Below are positions 36,801 through 48,200 of a DNA stretch of 64,000 nt, piece by piece. The stretch's first letter is position 1. Every line of letters begins with the position of its first letter. A program made the translations under genes and the position numbers. The stretch covers positions 10,358,103 to 10,422,102 of the forward strand of contig JAULJL010000040.1 in the NCBI GenBank assembly GCA_030761205.1. The letters run 5' to 3'. Source of the stretch: Fremontodendron californicum. Its lineage: Eukaryota > Streptophyta > Magnoliopsida > Malvales > Malvaceae. The notes beneath the pieces were generated by a model. It ran no database searches. It was not told the origin of the DNA and saw only the letters and a program-made list of their open reading frames with translations.

Positions 36801-36912
36801 AAAAAATTCTCCCTCTTATCCTGCACATGTGATTTCACTAACCGAACAAAATTATTGTCTATTTTATCTCTGCCTGATTCCTGATTCTCACCAATAGTCA
36901 AAGAGGGGCAGC
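33895..36912 (+). other. 3' untranslated region, copy B
   Basis: Second copy of 19398-22413, with the ~100-bp array at about 35829-36130, the 144-bp array at about 36231-36729 and the PPT AAAGAGGGGCAGC at 36900-36912. It differs in homopolymer lengths and a few bases. Confidence 0.8.
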
Positions 36913-39900
36913 TGTAGACACCTAATTTTGTCTGGGCCCCCTAAACCAGGCAAGTTCTCTTTTCAACTTCCCGAAACGTGAAAAGACTTCCACCATTCCA
37001 TAGATGGGTCTCCAAGACTTTATTTTGGAGGTCAACACAAAAAGTCAACTCAAAAAAGTCAACCCCAAAAGTCAACCACTAAAAAAGTCAACCTTCAGTC
37101 AAAATCAAGATTCAAAGTTGAATTGAATGATGGCAAAGGAATTTTGACAATCCGAGGTCTACAACGAAAGATATAGAGTTGGAAGACGGGTTGTAGAAAT
37201 TCATTGTAAAAAAATACCTAATTTGGCAAATTTGGGGAAAAGTACGGTAACGATCAAATTGGACGAAATTGGAGGTCCCAAATAGAATAAGATCAGTAAC
37301 TATGGATATTGGAAGGTCCAATTTTGACGCGGAGTTGAAAGAAGAATTGGTTTGAAGAAAAAAGAAAAATAAGGATTTAATTAATAAATAGAAAAATTCA
37401 CAAATTTGGGAAAGGATAAACAAACAAATATATCCCAAGTCCCAGTTTAAAGTGGATCCCAAGGAAGAGCCTGTTAGAGGAAAAACAGAAAAACTAGAAA
37501 ATTCTTGATGTTGAAAAGGGGAAAAACTAAATCGGAGGGGAATTCGATCGTAAAAATTGGGCTTTTTGGACCAATTCCAATTCAATATATAACAAAGACA
37601 GTGAAAAAAGAAAACTGGAATTCAGACCCGTTATGAGTAAAATTGAGGTTTCAAGGGTTAAAGAGCAGTCTTGGAAAATTTGGAAAAAATAGAATCTGAG
37701 CTCGAAAAATTATGAAAACCTCCAGATCTAAGTTTTATATCAGATAGAAGGGATTGGATAAGAAAATCCGGAATCGGAGCTCATATGAAAAAAAGGCAAA
37801 GTTCGGGTGCACTAATCCAAAATTCCAAGAGAAAATTTTGGGAAAATAGAAAACGAGCTCAGAAAACTATGAAAACTTCCATATCTGAATTTTATATTTT
37901 ATAGAAGGTATTGGAGAAGAAAAATCCAGAATCGAAGCTCAAATGTAAAAAAGGCAAAGTTCGGGTGCACTAATCCAAAATTCTAAGAGAAAATTCTGGA
38001 AAAAATAAAAAAAAAAGCTTAGAAAATTATGAAACTTCTAGATCTGAATTTTATATTTTATTGAAGGTATTGGAGAAGAAGAATCCAGAATCGGAGCTCA
38101 AATGAAAAAGACAAAGTTTGGGAGGCACTAAACCGAAACTTTAGAGAAAAATCCGAGAAAATAGTGAATAAGCTCGAAAAAATTTGAAAACCTCCAAAAC
38201 TAAGTTTTATATTGGATGGGATGAGTTGGAAAAGAAAAATCCAAAATTGGGGTTCGTTTGTAATTAAATTAAGTTTGGGGGCCAAAATGCAATTTTACCA
38301 AAGAAACCGAAAAGGGCCAATTTGCAAATAAAAAAGTTGAATGGCGTGGAAATTTCTAGACCATTTTCGGCTAGCAACTGATCAAGGAAGGGAGTGTGAT
38401 CATCATGGATCAAATGGCCAAGGATGGATAGCAAAATGACATTTTTACAAGGACAATATTCTCCACTACTTTGCCTACATGGCATTCTAAGCCAATGGGA
38501 AGGCTCCAATTTGCAAAGCCATGTAAAGAGCATGTGAAGGCAAGGAGATGTTGCCAAGTAGGATTAAAAATGCCACCTAGGAATATATTGTAATAGGAGG
38601 CCATATGATCTTGACAAGTGGCCAAGATATTTTGTAGAGATAAGGGGACAAGAATAGTCTAGGTGTCATTGTTAGCTAATGAGAGGCTAGAAAACCCTAT
38701 TTTTAAGGGAAGCACCATGCTAATAGGGGACAAGCTCCCTATTTTTAAGGAAAACACTATGTTAGGGGGAACATTTTTTAGCCATGTGGCAAGGGATGTT
38801 GGAGGAGCATGGGAAGCATGACAAGGGTAAAAATATAAAAGCCATACTCTCTCATATTATACAAGGGGGGCCGGCCACACCATTGGAAGAAATAGGGGAT
38901 TCATTTTTTTTTCTTCAAGGCATTTCACTCTTGAGAAAAAAAGAGAAGAAAAAAGAAAAGAGAAGAGAGATGATAGGAATTTGGCAACTTTGATTTGGAA
39001 AGCAAAAGCTAGGTAGCTATCTCTTCCTTTCTTCTTCTTTAATGTTTTTCTTTGATGTTGTGATTCTTTTTCTTCTCTTTTTGTTCATGTGATTTGTTGA
39101 CTTTTTGATGAATAAAAAGGTTTTCAAAAATAAATTTTAAAGGTTTTCTATCCTTTATCCTTCATTCTTTATCAAATAAAGAAGTTGTAAATTTTTTTTA
39201 ATTGTTTCTTTGCATTAGCCGAACCTACTTGGATGATTTTGTGCTTGTTATTGCTTGATATTCCTTGCTTGGTTGGCTGTGTTCATATTTTTCATTCATG
39301 ATTCATCTATTGTCATATGATTGTGGGCTGTAAAATCATGCATTTCATGACATTTCAACTAGGATTTTGGCCAAGATCAACCAATGATCTCAAGCCAAAA
39401 ATCCCTTGTCTCTACTAGTTGAGAGAGTGATAGTTTAGATTGGGTATTCTGACTTTGGGATTTTTTTCACTACTTAGCCATGGTCAAAATAAAATGATTT
39501 TTTTATCACATGCAGTATTCATTTAGAGGATGGCATGGTATTTTGTTCAAGATTTTTAGATTTTTTTTTATCATGGTTGAAAAATGGATTTTGACAAAGC
39601 AGTTTTTAACTCACTGTCTTGATTTTGGTAAAATTCGATCATGGTATCCTTGGTTCAAACTTTAAGCTGATTTTTTTCCTATGGATATCAACATGTTCTA
39701 GGTTTACCTTAATTTTTACAGATTTTTCTAAAATTTTTTAGAAGGGTAAAAAAAATAGATTTTCAAAACTGGCAGTGAAAGTCATAATTGTTTTTTAAGA
39801 ACTACTAATTTTTTGTTTTTATTAGTATAAAAAGAGGGGGCTGATTTGGGACATAGGTTACTGTCTTAGGTTAATTTCCATGTTATTTCAATCATAAAAT

Positions 39901-41996
39901 TTGATTTTATAAAAGTCGAGTCAAGGGGGGTCAACCCGGATTTCAAAACTAGGAAAATAGAGCCTTTTTAAAAGGGGTTTCGGCCATGAGGCCTTCTTCA
40001 TCCCAAAAATTCCAAAATTTTAAATCCAAGCCCAAAGTATTTCGATTTTGAAAATCCGATTTAAGTCTCTTCCAAAGGTAGTCGGATACCTTTTTAGGTA
40101 TACGGATGTCCTTACTTCAAGGAAGAAATACATCTTCATGCATTGCACATTTAAAATGTTTTTATTTAATTTGTTATAAAAACGTATTTTTCCGTTTCAT
40201 AAATATTTGGCGAGAATTAGTTCCCAACCTTTGCTGGGTTTGCCGGGGAGGTTAGGAAATTATTCAACGCATGTGTTTGTAAAATCGAAACGTATGGTTT
40301 TCGTTTTACTCGGAACCATGTAAATATCATATGAAAGAATTATTTTCCAAGCTTTGCCAGGTTTGTCGGGAAGCACGGTAATATTTTCCGACATATGCTA
40401 TTTATATGATTTCTCACATGAATAATTTATTTCAAATAATGATGTGTGCATGTGATCATGATGTGATTATGAATATTTTATGATGATGCCATTTCGTTGA
40501 TTTTCCCATGCCATTCACATGTCATGTCATCAAGCACGTGCAATGTAATCCATTCATATATCATATCGTTCATTCACATGCCATGTCATTCATACGTATG
40601 CCATATCATTCATTCACATGCAATGTCGTTCATTATGTCATGTCATTCATACGCATGCCATATCATGTCATTCACATGCCTTGTCATCCATTCACACGTG
40701 CCATGTCATTCATATGCCACATCTTTCATATGCCATGTCATCCATTCACATGTGCCATGTCATTCACATGCCATATCATGTCATTCACATGCTATATCCT
40801 CCATTCACACGTGCCATGTCATTTGCATGCCACATCGTTTATTCACATGCCATTCATCTAGATTATGCCATGTCATTCACATGCCATGTCATTCATATGC
40901 CATGTCATCCATTCATATATCATATCGTTCATTCACATGCCATGTCATCTAGGTCATGCCATGTCATTCATGTGCCATATCATTCATTCACATGCCATGT
41001 CATTCATGCTTATGCCATGTCATTCACATGCCATATCATTCATTCACATGTCATGTCATTTAGTTTATGCCATGTCATTCACTCATGCGCCATATGCCAT
41101 GTCTTTGATCCATATTCCATGCCATTTATTCTTTCGGCTATGTCATTTAAAATTTTTCATGTCATAATAAATTGCTTGTAATGCCATGCTAATTATGCAA
41201 ATCATACATTCATGTTTTAATTCATACATCCATGATTATTTAAATTTTGAAAATTGATATTTTTTTTAATAAAATAAGGCAATATCCCCGAGTTATTATA
41301 ATTCATGAATTCTCCTCCGGGTTGCCGAAGAGTCATCATCAACTATATTAACAAAGGAATACCCTTCTAAAAAAGGATGATGCGGAGATTTCCAAAGACA
41401 ATAAAAATTCTATATTTTACTGGTTTGCCGGGGAGTATAGAAAATTTTTGCAATAACAAATTCCGGGTCATCTTCGAACAAAATAGGATTGTTTTTAAAA
41501 TGAGAATTATTTTCAAATACCGAATCCAAAATTGATTTTTCACCAAGACTCGAGATAACACAAGACTAATAAGGTACCGTTTTATACGGGCGTTGTGGAG
41601 GTGCTAATCTTTTCCCACATGTAACCGACTCCCGAACCTACACTTGTTTTCTCTTCTTCAAAACGCAGACTTCATAATTGGTTTTTTAAAATGTTTTAAA
41701 AATCGGTTTTAATAGGTGATCGATCATACCTAGCAAAAAAACGATTGGTGGCGACTCCATTTCTTTTTCAAGGTTATTTTCATACCCTCACCCTTTTATT
41801 TCAAGAGGAATTAAGTCATCTTTTCCTCTATTTTTCCAATGTCACACTTAACGAGCTGACGTCTCGTGACGAGGCAAAATTTTTGGACTTTCTTTTTAGT
41901 GGTTGCGACAGCTTGGCGACTCCTCTGTTGACATACTTATTATTTTCTTTTAACGTCACCCCGTGACGGATCCCGCGAAAGGATCACGTTGCGACA
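36913..41996 (+). repeat. 3' LTR of element A
   Basis: Starts TGTAGACACC and ends TTGCGACA before the right TSD; 5,084 bp. It contains the W-box-like cluster (37030-37102), the 158-bp repeats (about 37650-38220), the minisatellite (about 40490-41190) and internal TGGCGACTCC copies at 41749-41758 and 41914-41923. A 21-bp deletion near 41690-41700, relative to the middle LTR, lies at repeated TTTTAAAA and must post-date the duplication if the middle LTR keeps the older state. Confidence 0.93.
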
Positions 41997-42001
41997 GCCA
42001 C
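41997..42001. repeat. Right target-site duplication of element A (GCCAC)
   Basis: Matches 2207-2211. Confidence 0.92.
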
Positions 42002-42758
42002 TTTGCATTTTCTCCAAAATGGCCTCTATTCTTCATTTTACTACACTTCTACCTTAGGTTTTTTCCATACCTTTCCTTAAACTTTAATTTATTTCTTATT
42101 CATCCCCCCATCATTTCCAAACTAATTTTCTTTTCATTGCACCCTTCTCTACAACCCCAAACTTTTAATTTGTGCAATTTAGTCCCTCAATTTTCAATTT
42201 CTTCTTCAAATTGATTCTCCTTTCATTCTCCTTCAAATTGATCTTTTGAAATTCATTTCTTTATTAATTCTTCTTTAAATTGAACTTTCAATATATTCAA
42301 TTTAGTTCTTCCACCGTTTCAATCTCCTATCTCACCTTTTTTCAATCCAATTATCTCAAATTCCTTTCCTATCATCTTTACTTTGTTCAAATTAGGCTTT
42401 TTGTCATCTCAATTTTGCTTTTCCACTTCTAGTTTCAACTTTTGATTTTTTTTAATTTAGTCACTACACCACTTCTCCTTAATCTCATCTTTCAATTTCA
42501 CCTTTAATCTTCAATTGTAGCTCTCCTATTATCAAGATTGCCTCTTTTGCATCCAATTTCCTTTTTTTGATCATGATTTTCCAAGTTGACTTTTTACCCA
42601 TTGACTTTGACTTTTGTCAACTTTGACTTTGGTTTTATCCATTTTGACGAACTCAAATGTTAAGGACATTAAACCATGAAAGTGAATTAAATTTAGGAAG
42701 ATGGAGTTGTAGACGAAAAGTGCCTTGTTTATGGCCCAGTCAAAATTAGGTATATACA
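42002..42758 (-). mobile_element. Proximal part of minus-strand Tat-type LTR (Z)
   Basis: On the minus strand it starts TGTATATACCTAATTTTGAC at 42758, aligning without gaps to the starts of the A and Y LTRs. It carries W-box-like elements and a stretch matching 50690-50790 (AAACAAGG, TTCATGG, TTAACATT). Beyond 42758 there is no polypurine tract, so this looks like the outer end of a 5' LTR or a solo LTR. Element A cut it after base 42001; the rest is at 2206-1. Confidence 0.82.
42586..42628 (-). promoter_or_regulatory. W-box-like cluster in LTR Z
   Basis: TTGACT is read on the plus strand at 42586, 42601, 42607 and 42623, about 130-170 bp inside the LTR start, the same position as the cluster in the A LTRs. 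Confidence 0.5.
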
Positions 42759-43509
42759 ACTTTTATTATGTGATTTATATTATTTTGATATTTAAATCTC
42801 GTTGATTAAATATTTTGTTTTTGTTATGAAAGAAAAAAAAATTATTTGAGATAACTCCAAATTGAATAAATAAGTTATATTATTCCTAATAAATTGTTAA
42901 AATGTATTTCTATCTATTTCATGTGTTTCATAATTTGGATACAAACTTTAGTATTGCGTGGTTAGACATGAAATTTTGATTGTTTTTCAAAGCACGAACT
43001 ATGGTGGATATGATCAGTGTCATGATGAAATAAATTTATAAGTAATTCTTCCACCATAAGAATTTATAGAAGCATGAGTTTATTAAAAGAAAAATGATTT
43101 TGGGAATGATTATATTGGATAAAATAGTTATTGATGACACTCGACTTGAGATAAAAATCCTTCACCTAGTTTTAGAAAATGATATATCCAAGAAATTGTG
43201 TGTTTTGTCAGTAATTATTCAGTAAAGGTGGATAGTTGGAGGTCTCCTAGTAAAAAACTCATCAAAAAGTGAGAAGACTTTACAATTGAACTAATTAAAT
43301 GAGGCATACTTTTATAAACAAATGAATATTTGCACATGGTGGGGTGTTGTTTTCTTCTAAGTTTTCAAACAAAAAAAAAAAATTAAAAAAACTATCACCA
43401 TATATAGATTATAGTGTAGTAATTAAGAATTTGGTTGTAGTTTTACTATGTGAAAATTATTTGATTAAGTCTAGTACAATCTATTAATTAATAAAAGCTA
43501 TGGTAAAAG
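42759..43509. other. AT-rich intergenic sequence
   Basis: No gene, RNA or clear repeat recognised. It may contain further decayed parts of the copia remnant that follows. Confidence 0.5.
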
Positions 43510-43830
43510 TTATCAGATATCTTAGAAGAACAAAAAAAAGCTTGGTCTATTTATTCAGATTATCCTATTGCATTAGAAGTATACTTTGATGCAAGATGGA
43601 TAATAAGGAAATAGATCATAGTTGAAATTAATTTGAAACATGTATACAGACCACAACCGATGCCAACTATTTCTTTGCATTATGATAGTGAAGCTAAAAT
43701 GTCTCTAGAATATATAGCAATATGTACCATGGCACATTTAGACATATAAGCTTAACACATGATTGTGTAAGATTTAATTTAAAGTGGAATAATTACCAGT
43801 AAAGAAAATTATAGAATCCGCGAATTCTTC
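43510..43830 (+). pseudogene. Ty1/copia RNase H remnant
   Basis: The translation gives VIRYLRRTKK (about 43510), YSDYPIALEVYFDARW (about 43555), and after a deletion PMPTISLHYDSEAKMS (about 43650) and GIITSKEN (about 43790). These are the order and motifs of a copia RNase H (relatives read YSDYP..L.GY.DA.W and ISLHCDSQA). Frame changes and stops show it is long dead. No LTRs were recognised. Confidence 0.72.
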
Positions 43831-45261
43831 TATTAAAATTTTTCAAGAAATTTGATTTATAATACTATAAGTAGAATGAGTTTAATTATCTACTATTAGA
43901 CACTAATAAGATAATCCAACTTTTAATTAGTAATTGCTAATTACACAGTTCAATGGGTAAAAACAAATTATTATTATGTGTATGTGATGCACTAATAAAA
44001 TCCATTCCAAAATTTTAAAGACTAGTACAGTCCATTGCATATGCAGGATGAGTTTTATACTTTGGATGAAGTTTAATACTGTATCAATAACTAAAACAAT
44101 ATGGGCATTAACCTCTACTTATATAAATATAAATAGTGTTGATTCAACAAAAACAATTGAGGTCTCTTTTGTAATTAAGAACGAGATACGAATATGGCCA
44201 TAGTAGTGCTAAAGCGAACCCACAAACAGGAATAGAAATGGGTATTATGTGTGGTGTATCTTTTATTGTAATACTAGGATTACTGTCCAATTTTTGGATA
44301 CGAATAACTTTATTAGAATTCTAAAATACATTTGCTGATTGATGGTTTAAATAGAGAGATACCTTCTTGCATGTATTATAATTGTTTGAGTGAAAGGTTA
44401 AGGCTAAGTACCAATATTCCAAAATAGTGAAGGGTTTTTGGTAGTTTAAAATATTGTTGGATTTTATCATTTCACATCAGAAAAGAAATGTTTTTTGAAG
44501 TAATTTTGATCAAGTACTTGATATCAATGACAAATTATTAAGTTTTCATAAATTAAATTAATATGTTATGAAATATTATGTTTTTTTATCAAGTGAAAAG
44601 TTGTGGTTGTTCACAAAGAAAAGTTATATTTAATCATTAATAAAAAAGTTATATTTATCAACTAATAGTTGTCTTATGAAAATATATATGTTTTCATCAA
44701 GTATATAAATTATTTTTATAGAGTAACTTTTATCATTCTAATTGAAGTGTTTTGGAAATTTTTTGTATCGTGAAAATATATTATATTTTAAGAAAAGTGA
44801 TTTACACGTCGTAAAAGTCATTTTAACTTTTTAACTCTATATTTTTTTCTTGTCTGAAAATTGATATTAACAGGTTTGCACAAGGAATGTCAATTGTCTT
44901 GTCGTGCCAATCTTAATAAAAGCCAACAGATATTGAAAACAAAGTGACAAACAATTTTTTTTTTTTTTAAGCATTCCTTTGATAAAGGGAAAGATTTGTA
45001 ATGCCACATCAAGATGCAACATAGCCTTGTCTTGTGGTAATCTCATGCCTTTAGTCGGCAATTTTTTTTTTTTTAATCTTTAGTTACGATTTGATTCGAC
45101 ACCTTTCCTAAAACCATACACTCATTTCTATTGAAATTTCCTTATTGGCCCCATGCATGCATCCATGCACGTGTGATTTTGGAACACTTTTTTTCATCAT
45201 TAACCCATGCATGTTGGTTGTTTATCATTATATTCGTAACATCCATGCTCTATTAGTTTGT
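43831..45261. other. AT-rich intergenic sequence
   Basis: No gene supported. Part of 44040-44400 could be the tail or LTR of the copia remnant, but I could not confirm it. Confidence 0.45.
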
Positions 45262-45680
45262 CGACTAAATTGCACAATATATTAATTTATCATTTTTGTT
45301 TAATATTTTATTTTCATCCACTGTCTTTAAAACTCAATATTTTTATTTATGACTTTTTAAAAATGTTTTAAATTCATTTATTTTGGCCATCGATCATTAA
45401 AATTTGACGAAATTTCGCACCTCAACTTTACATGGACATGTCCACATGACAAACAAAATGGACACATTTAATTTTTTTAGTTGGAAATTTTATCACGTGG
45501 ACATCCACATCATTGATGCAACATATTTGATTGAATTTTAACGGTAATTGATAAAATGGATGGATTTAAAATATTTTTAAAATTTTATGATCTAAAAACT
45601 GAATTTTAAAAGTCACAAATAAAAATGAAATATTAAATAAAAATTATGGATGATTGATGTATTTTATTCATTAATTTTTC
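45262..45680. mobile_element. Foldback / MITE-like inverted repeat
   Basis: The left arm (about 45265-45420, with TTTGTTTAATATTTTATTTT and TTTAAAAATGTTTTAAATTC) is an imperfect reverse complement of the right arm (about 45510-45680, with GGATTTAAAATATTTTT and AAAATGAAATATTAAATAAA). The ~90-bp centre holds GTGGACAT/ATGTCCAC pieces. No clear target duplication or coding sequence, so the class is uncertain. Confidence 0.6.
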
Positions 45681-47354
45681 ATTTGTTAAAATTTTTCTAA
45701 TTTAAAATTTTCATGCACGTTATCTTTCTAAAAAAGAAAAATAATCTTTTTTTCTTTTTAGTTTTTTCTCCTAAACCATATATTATGGGTGATGCTTTTT
45801 GGGATGTTTTCTCTTAAATTTTAGGTAACACAATGACAAGAATGGAACAATTAAACAAACTCTCTTCTTGAGAAGTGATTATATACTTTATAAACTTGAA
45901 AAGACAATATGAAGAAGAAATTAATTTAAGTGGTTGCTACAAGAATTGAACCACAGTTGTTCTTTTCAACAATAATGTTGAATCATAAGTTGATCCATCT
46001 TAATCCACGACATAGCATGAGGAAATTTGGAGGCTCAAAGCTAATTATTTCTACAATAATTATTTTATTTCTTATCATATTTTATTTTTTATGTTATTTT
46101 ATTTATTATTTCACTTAAATTTAATGTATTTCTTTTGTGAAAATTTGCAGTTGGTTATATATAAAATGACAAGAGAATTAATGATAAATTAACTTTAAAA
46201 TTAAATATGAGAAATGATATACAAGTTGACATAATTATTTTATCTATAAAAAATAATTTATTTTGTTTTAACTAGACATATCGTTAAGCTAATTATAGAC
46301 GAAAACTCAAATCCAAAATTACTAATATAAACATGTTATGACATAGGAATAAAAATAATTAAGTTCTTATTCCTAACATGTCAATCATTTTCTTTTTGTA
46401 TATATGAAGATATATTGAGTCTAGATTACACAATGAAAATTAGTTCTCTTAAATCCATAAATCTCACCTTTTGCATCCCATGATTTAAATTAAAATCTTC
46501 AAGTTGAAGTATTACATTTTAACAACTAAGGTATTAACGTATCACGTTATTCTTTTCTTTTTATATATATAAGAGAAGTCGAAACTTAAAAAAATAGATG
46601 ATGGAGAATTGCAAATGCTGAATATCGAATTTCAGTTTTGCGAGAATCTACCTTTTAAGAAAGGTGGGTGTCATCATTCTTAGTTTCACATAAAGTCAAA
46701 AGAGAAAATGAAAATGATGAATGCAGTAGGAGTATTTAAAAAATAAATCCATAAAAAAGAAATGCCTTATGCATCTTAATAATGTACTTTTTTTTTTTTA
46801 CTTTCTTTGTTCTCTGTTTAGGGATATTAATCCCCAAACTAATAATTATAATATAGACTAACTAATTATTGATCTTATATATGCAATATGCAATATATAT
46901 ATATATATATATATATCACCATGTAGTATTATATGCATGTACACAAGCACATACCATTGGATCAAATATTCAGATGCAAGATGAAATTTGATTTGTTTAT
47001 TCTTGTAAATTATTTAATTTTTTTTGTAAGTACATATGTATGCATGTATCATTTAGACATAAAAAAGACATGTATGAAAATTAATCAATTATCCTTACAT
47101 ACTTAATTTGGTTGTGGTACATATTACATTTTTTTTACTAAATCAAGAGGTGAGTAAACCATTTGAATTAATTAAATTATTCAAAAACTTATAATGTTAC
47201 TAATATTACATAACAATATAATATATATTCAAGTGTATATATGAATTTAATTAACATTACAAATATTTTTTTTTGTAAAAAAAAAGAAGAAAAAATTGGA
47301 AAATAAATTCAATTGTTCTTACCAATGCCTCACCGAATCAATTTGGTCTTGTTG
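45681..47354. other. Intergenic region downstream of NF-YB
   Basis: Very AT-rich, with an (AT)n microsatellite at about 46891-46915. No gene recognised. The NF-YB 3' UTR should lie in its right end. Confidence 0.5.
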
Positions 47355-47966
47355 CTATAATTGCTTTTGAATGGAATTGGATGAAAAAGGCAAGGAAAAC
47401 AGTTGATCAGAAGGCACAAAAGATAGGTGATGAGACAATAAATTTGTTGAAGAATATACATTGTTGTTGAAAGGTATATTTTGTTCTTGTTTTGATTGTT
47501 GCTGAAGTTGTTGCTGTTGCTGCCTTTGCTCAGATCTTTGCTGCTTTGGAAAAATAAGCTTCTCTCCTTCAATTTCTCTATATTTGCTTAGGTACAATTT
47601 CAAGGGTCTTACATATTCCTCAAATCCTAAGGTAGTGATTGCCCAAATGATATCATCTCCATTAATGGTCTTTCTCTTTTCTCTTTGGCATTTGTCTGAG
47701 GCTTCCCCAGTGACAAAGCTAATGAACTCTGACACACATTCTTGAACAGTTTCTTTTGCATCTTTGGAGATTTTCCCATTGCTTGGAATCACTTTTTTCA
47801 AAATTCTACTAACGTTTGCTATGGGAAGGAAACGATCTTGTTCTTTATTGTTGTTGAGATTGTTGTGATTATTGTTGCTGCTACCACAACTTTTTACACA
47901 TGTGATCTCTGGGCTTCCTTTGTTAAGCCCATGTGCCACATTTTCTAGGCTAATTTCATCATCCAT
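47355..47966 (-). CDS. NF-YB: NF-YB: nuclear transcription factor Y subunit B
   Basis: A single intact 203-codon ORF without introns; ATG at 47966 (context AAAAAATGG), TAG at 47355. NF-YB pairs with NF-YC through a histone fold and, with NF-YA, binds CCAAT boxes in the nucleus. Residues about 42-131 are the conserved domain: EQDRFLPIANVSRILKKVIP, NGKISKDAKETVQECVSEFI, SFVTGEASDKCQREKRKTIN and GDDIIWAITTLGFEEYV. An Asn-rich stretch (30-40) precedes it and a Gln-rich tail (142-163) follows; both are poorly conserved in the family. Lys68 (in ISKDA) stands where LEC1-type proteins have Asp, so this is a non-LEC1-type member. IIWAI and VRPLKLYL are less common variants of LLWAM and VEPLKVYL. It is the only intact host gene in the window. 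The orthologue cannot be named from sequence alone. Confidence 0.95.
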   Translation of the reverse strand: MDDEISLENVAHGLNKGSPEITCVKSCGSSNNNHNNLNNNKEQDRFLPIANVSRILKKVIPSNGKISKDAKETVQECVSEFISFVTGEASDKCQREKRKTINGDDIIWAITTLGFEEYVRPLKLYLSKYREIEGEKLIFPKQQRSEQRQQQQQLQQQSKQEQNIPFNNNVYSSTNLLSHHLSFVPSDQLFSLPFSSNSIQKQL

Positions 47967-48200
47967 TTTTTATGGTAATCTTACTACTAAATATCTCACA
48001 ATGTTTGAGAATTGAGAGACTGTAGCTGCTAGGTTTTGAATTTTGTGGATGTTTTGGAATTTCTATTGGAGGTGAAATAGATGGAAACAATTGCATAAAA
48101 GTAGGCTTTTGAAGGTGAAACCAAAAAATTGCCTTGTTTTTAACCAATTGAGCCCCGAGACTCGCTCCTCCTATTTGTGAAGTTGTTAGTTATGACTATG
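47967..48200 (-). promoter_or_regulatory. 5' UTR and proximal promoter of NF-YB
   Basis: Reading toward the gene, a pyrimidine-rich leader (CTCTCAATTCTC) precedes the ATG. CCAAT pentamers occur in both orientations at 48065-48069 and 48144-48148, about 100 and 180 bp upstream of the start codon. No clear TATA box was found. Confidence 0.45.

Larger units (their letters stand above)
2212..41996 (+). mobile_element. Element A: Ogre/Tat-lineage Ty3/gypsy retrotransposon with internal tandem duplication
   Basis: The order is LTR, PBS, leader, extra ORF, gag, protease, RT, RNase H, second RNase H, integrase, repeat-rich 3' region, PPT, LTR. Very long LTRs, an extra ORF before gag, two RNase H domains and a tRNA-Arg-type PBS are known hallmarks of the Tat/Ogre lineage. 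A 14.5-kb block (12903-27401) is repeated as 27402 to about 41884, giving three LTRs, the middle one lacking its last ~110 bases. All coding regions carry stops and frameshifts. The span is 39,785 bp; without the duplication and the solo LTR it would be about 23.8 kb. Confidence 0.93.

Noticed and set aside
12903..41884. Two independent insertions of the same family
   Set aside because: There is no second 5' LTR, PBS or target duplication at 27402; gag starts mid-sequence, and both copies share all older mutations.
42759..47354. Further host genes or tRNA genes in the AT-rich island
   Set aside because: No convincing exon structure, conserved protein piece or tRNA-like fold was recognised; only the copia remnant and the inverted repeat could be supported.
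47742..47948. Plus-strand ORF overlapping NF-YB
   Set aside because: Antisense shadow of the conserved NF-YB coding sequence; no recognised domain.
47355..47966. LEC1-type NF-YB
   Set aside because: The position that is Asp in LEC1-type proteins is Lys here, and the N-terminus of the domain reads EQDRFLPIANVSRI as in the non-LEC1 group.
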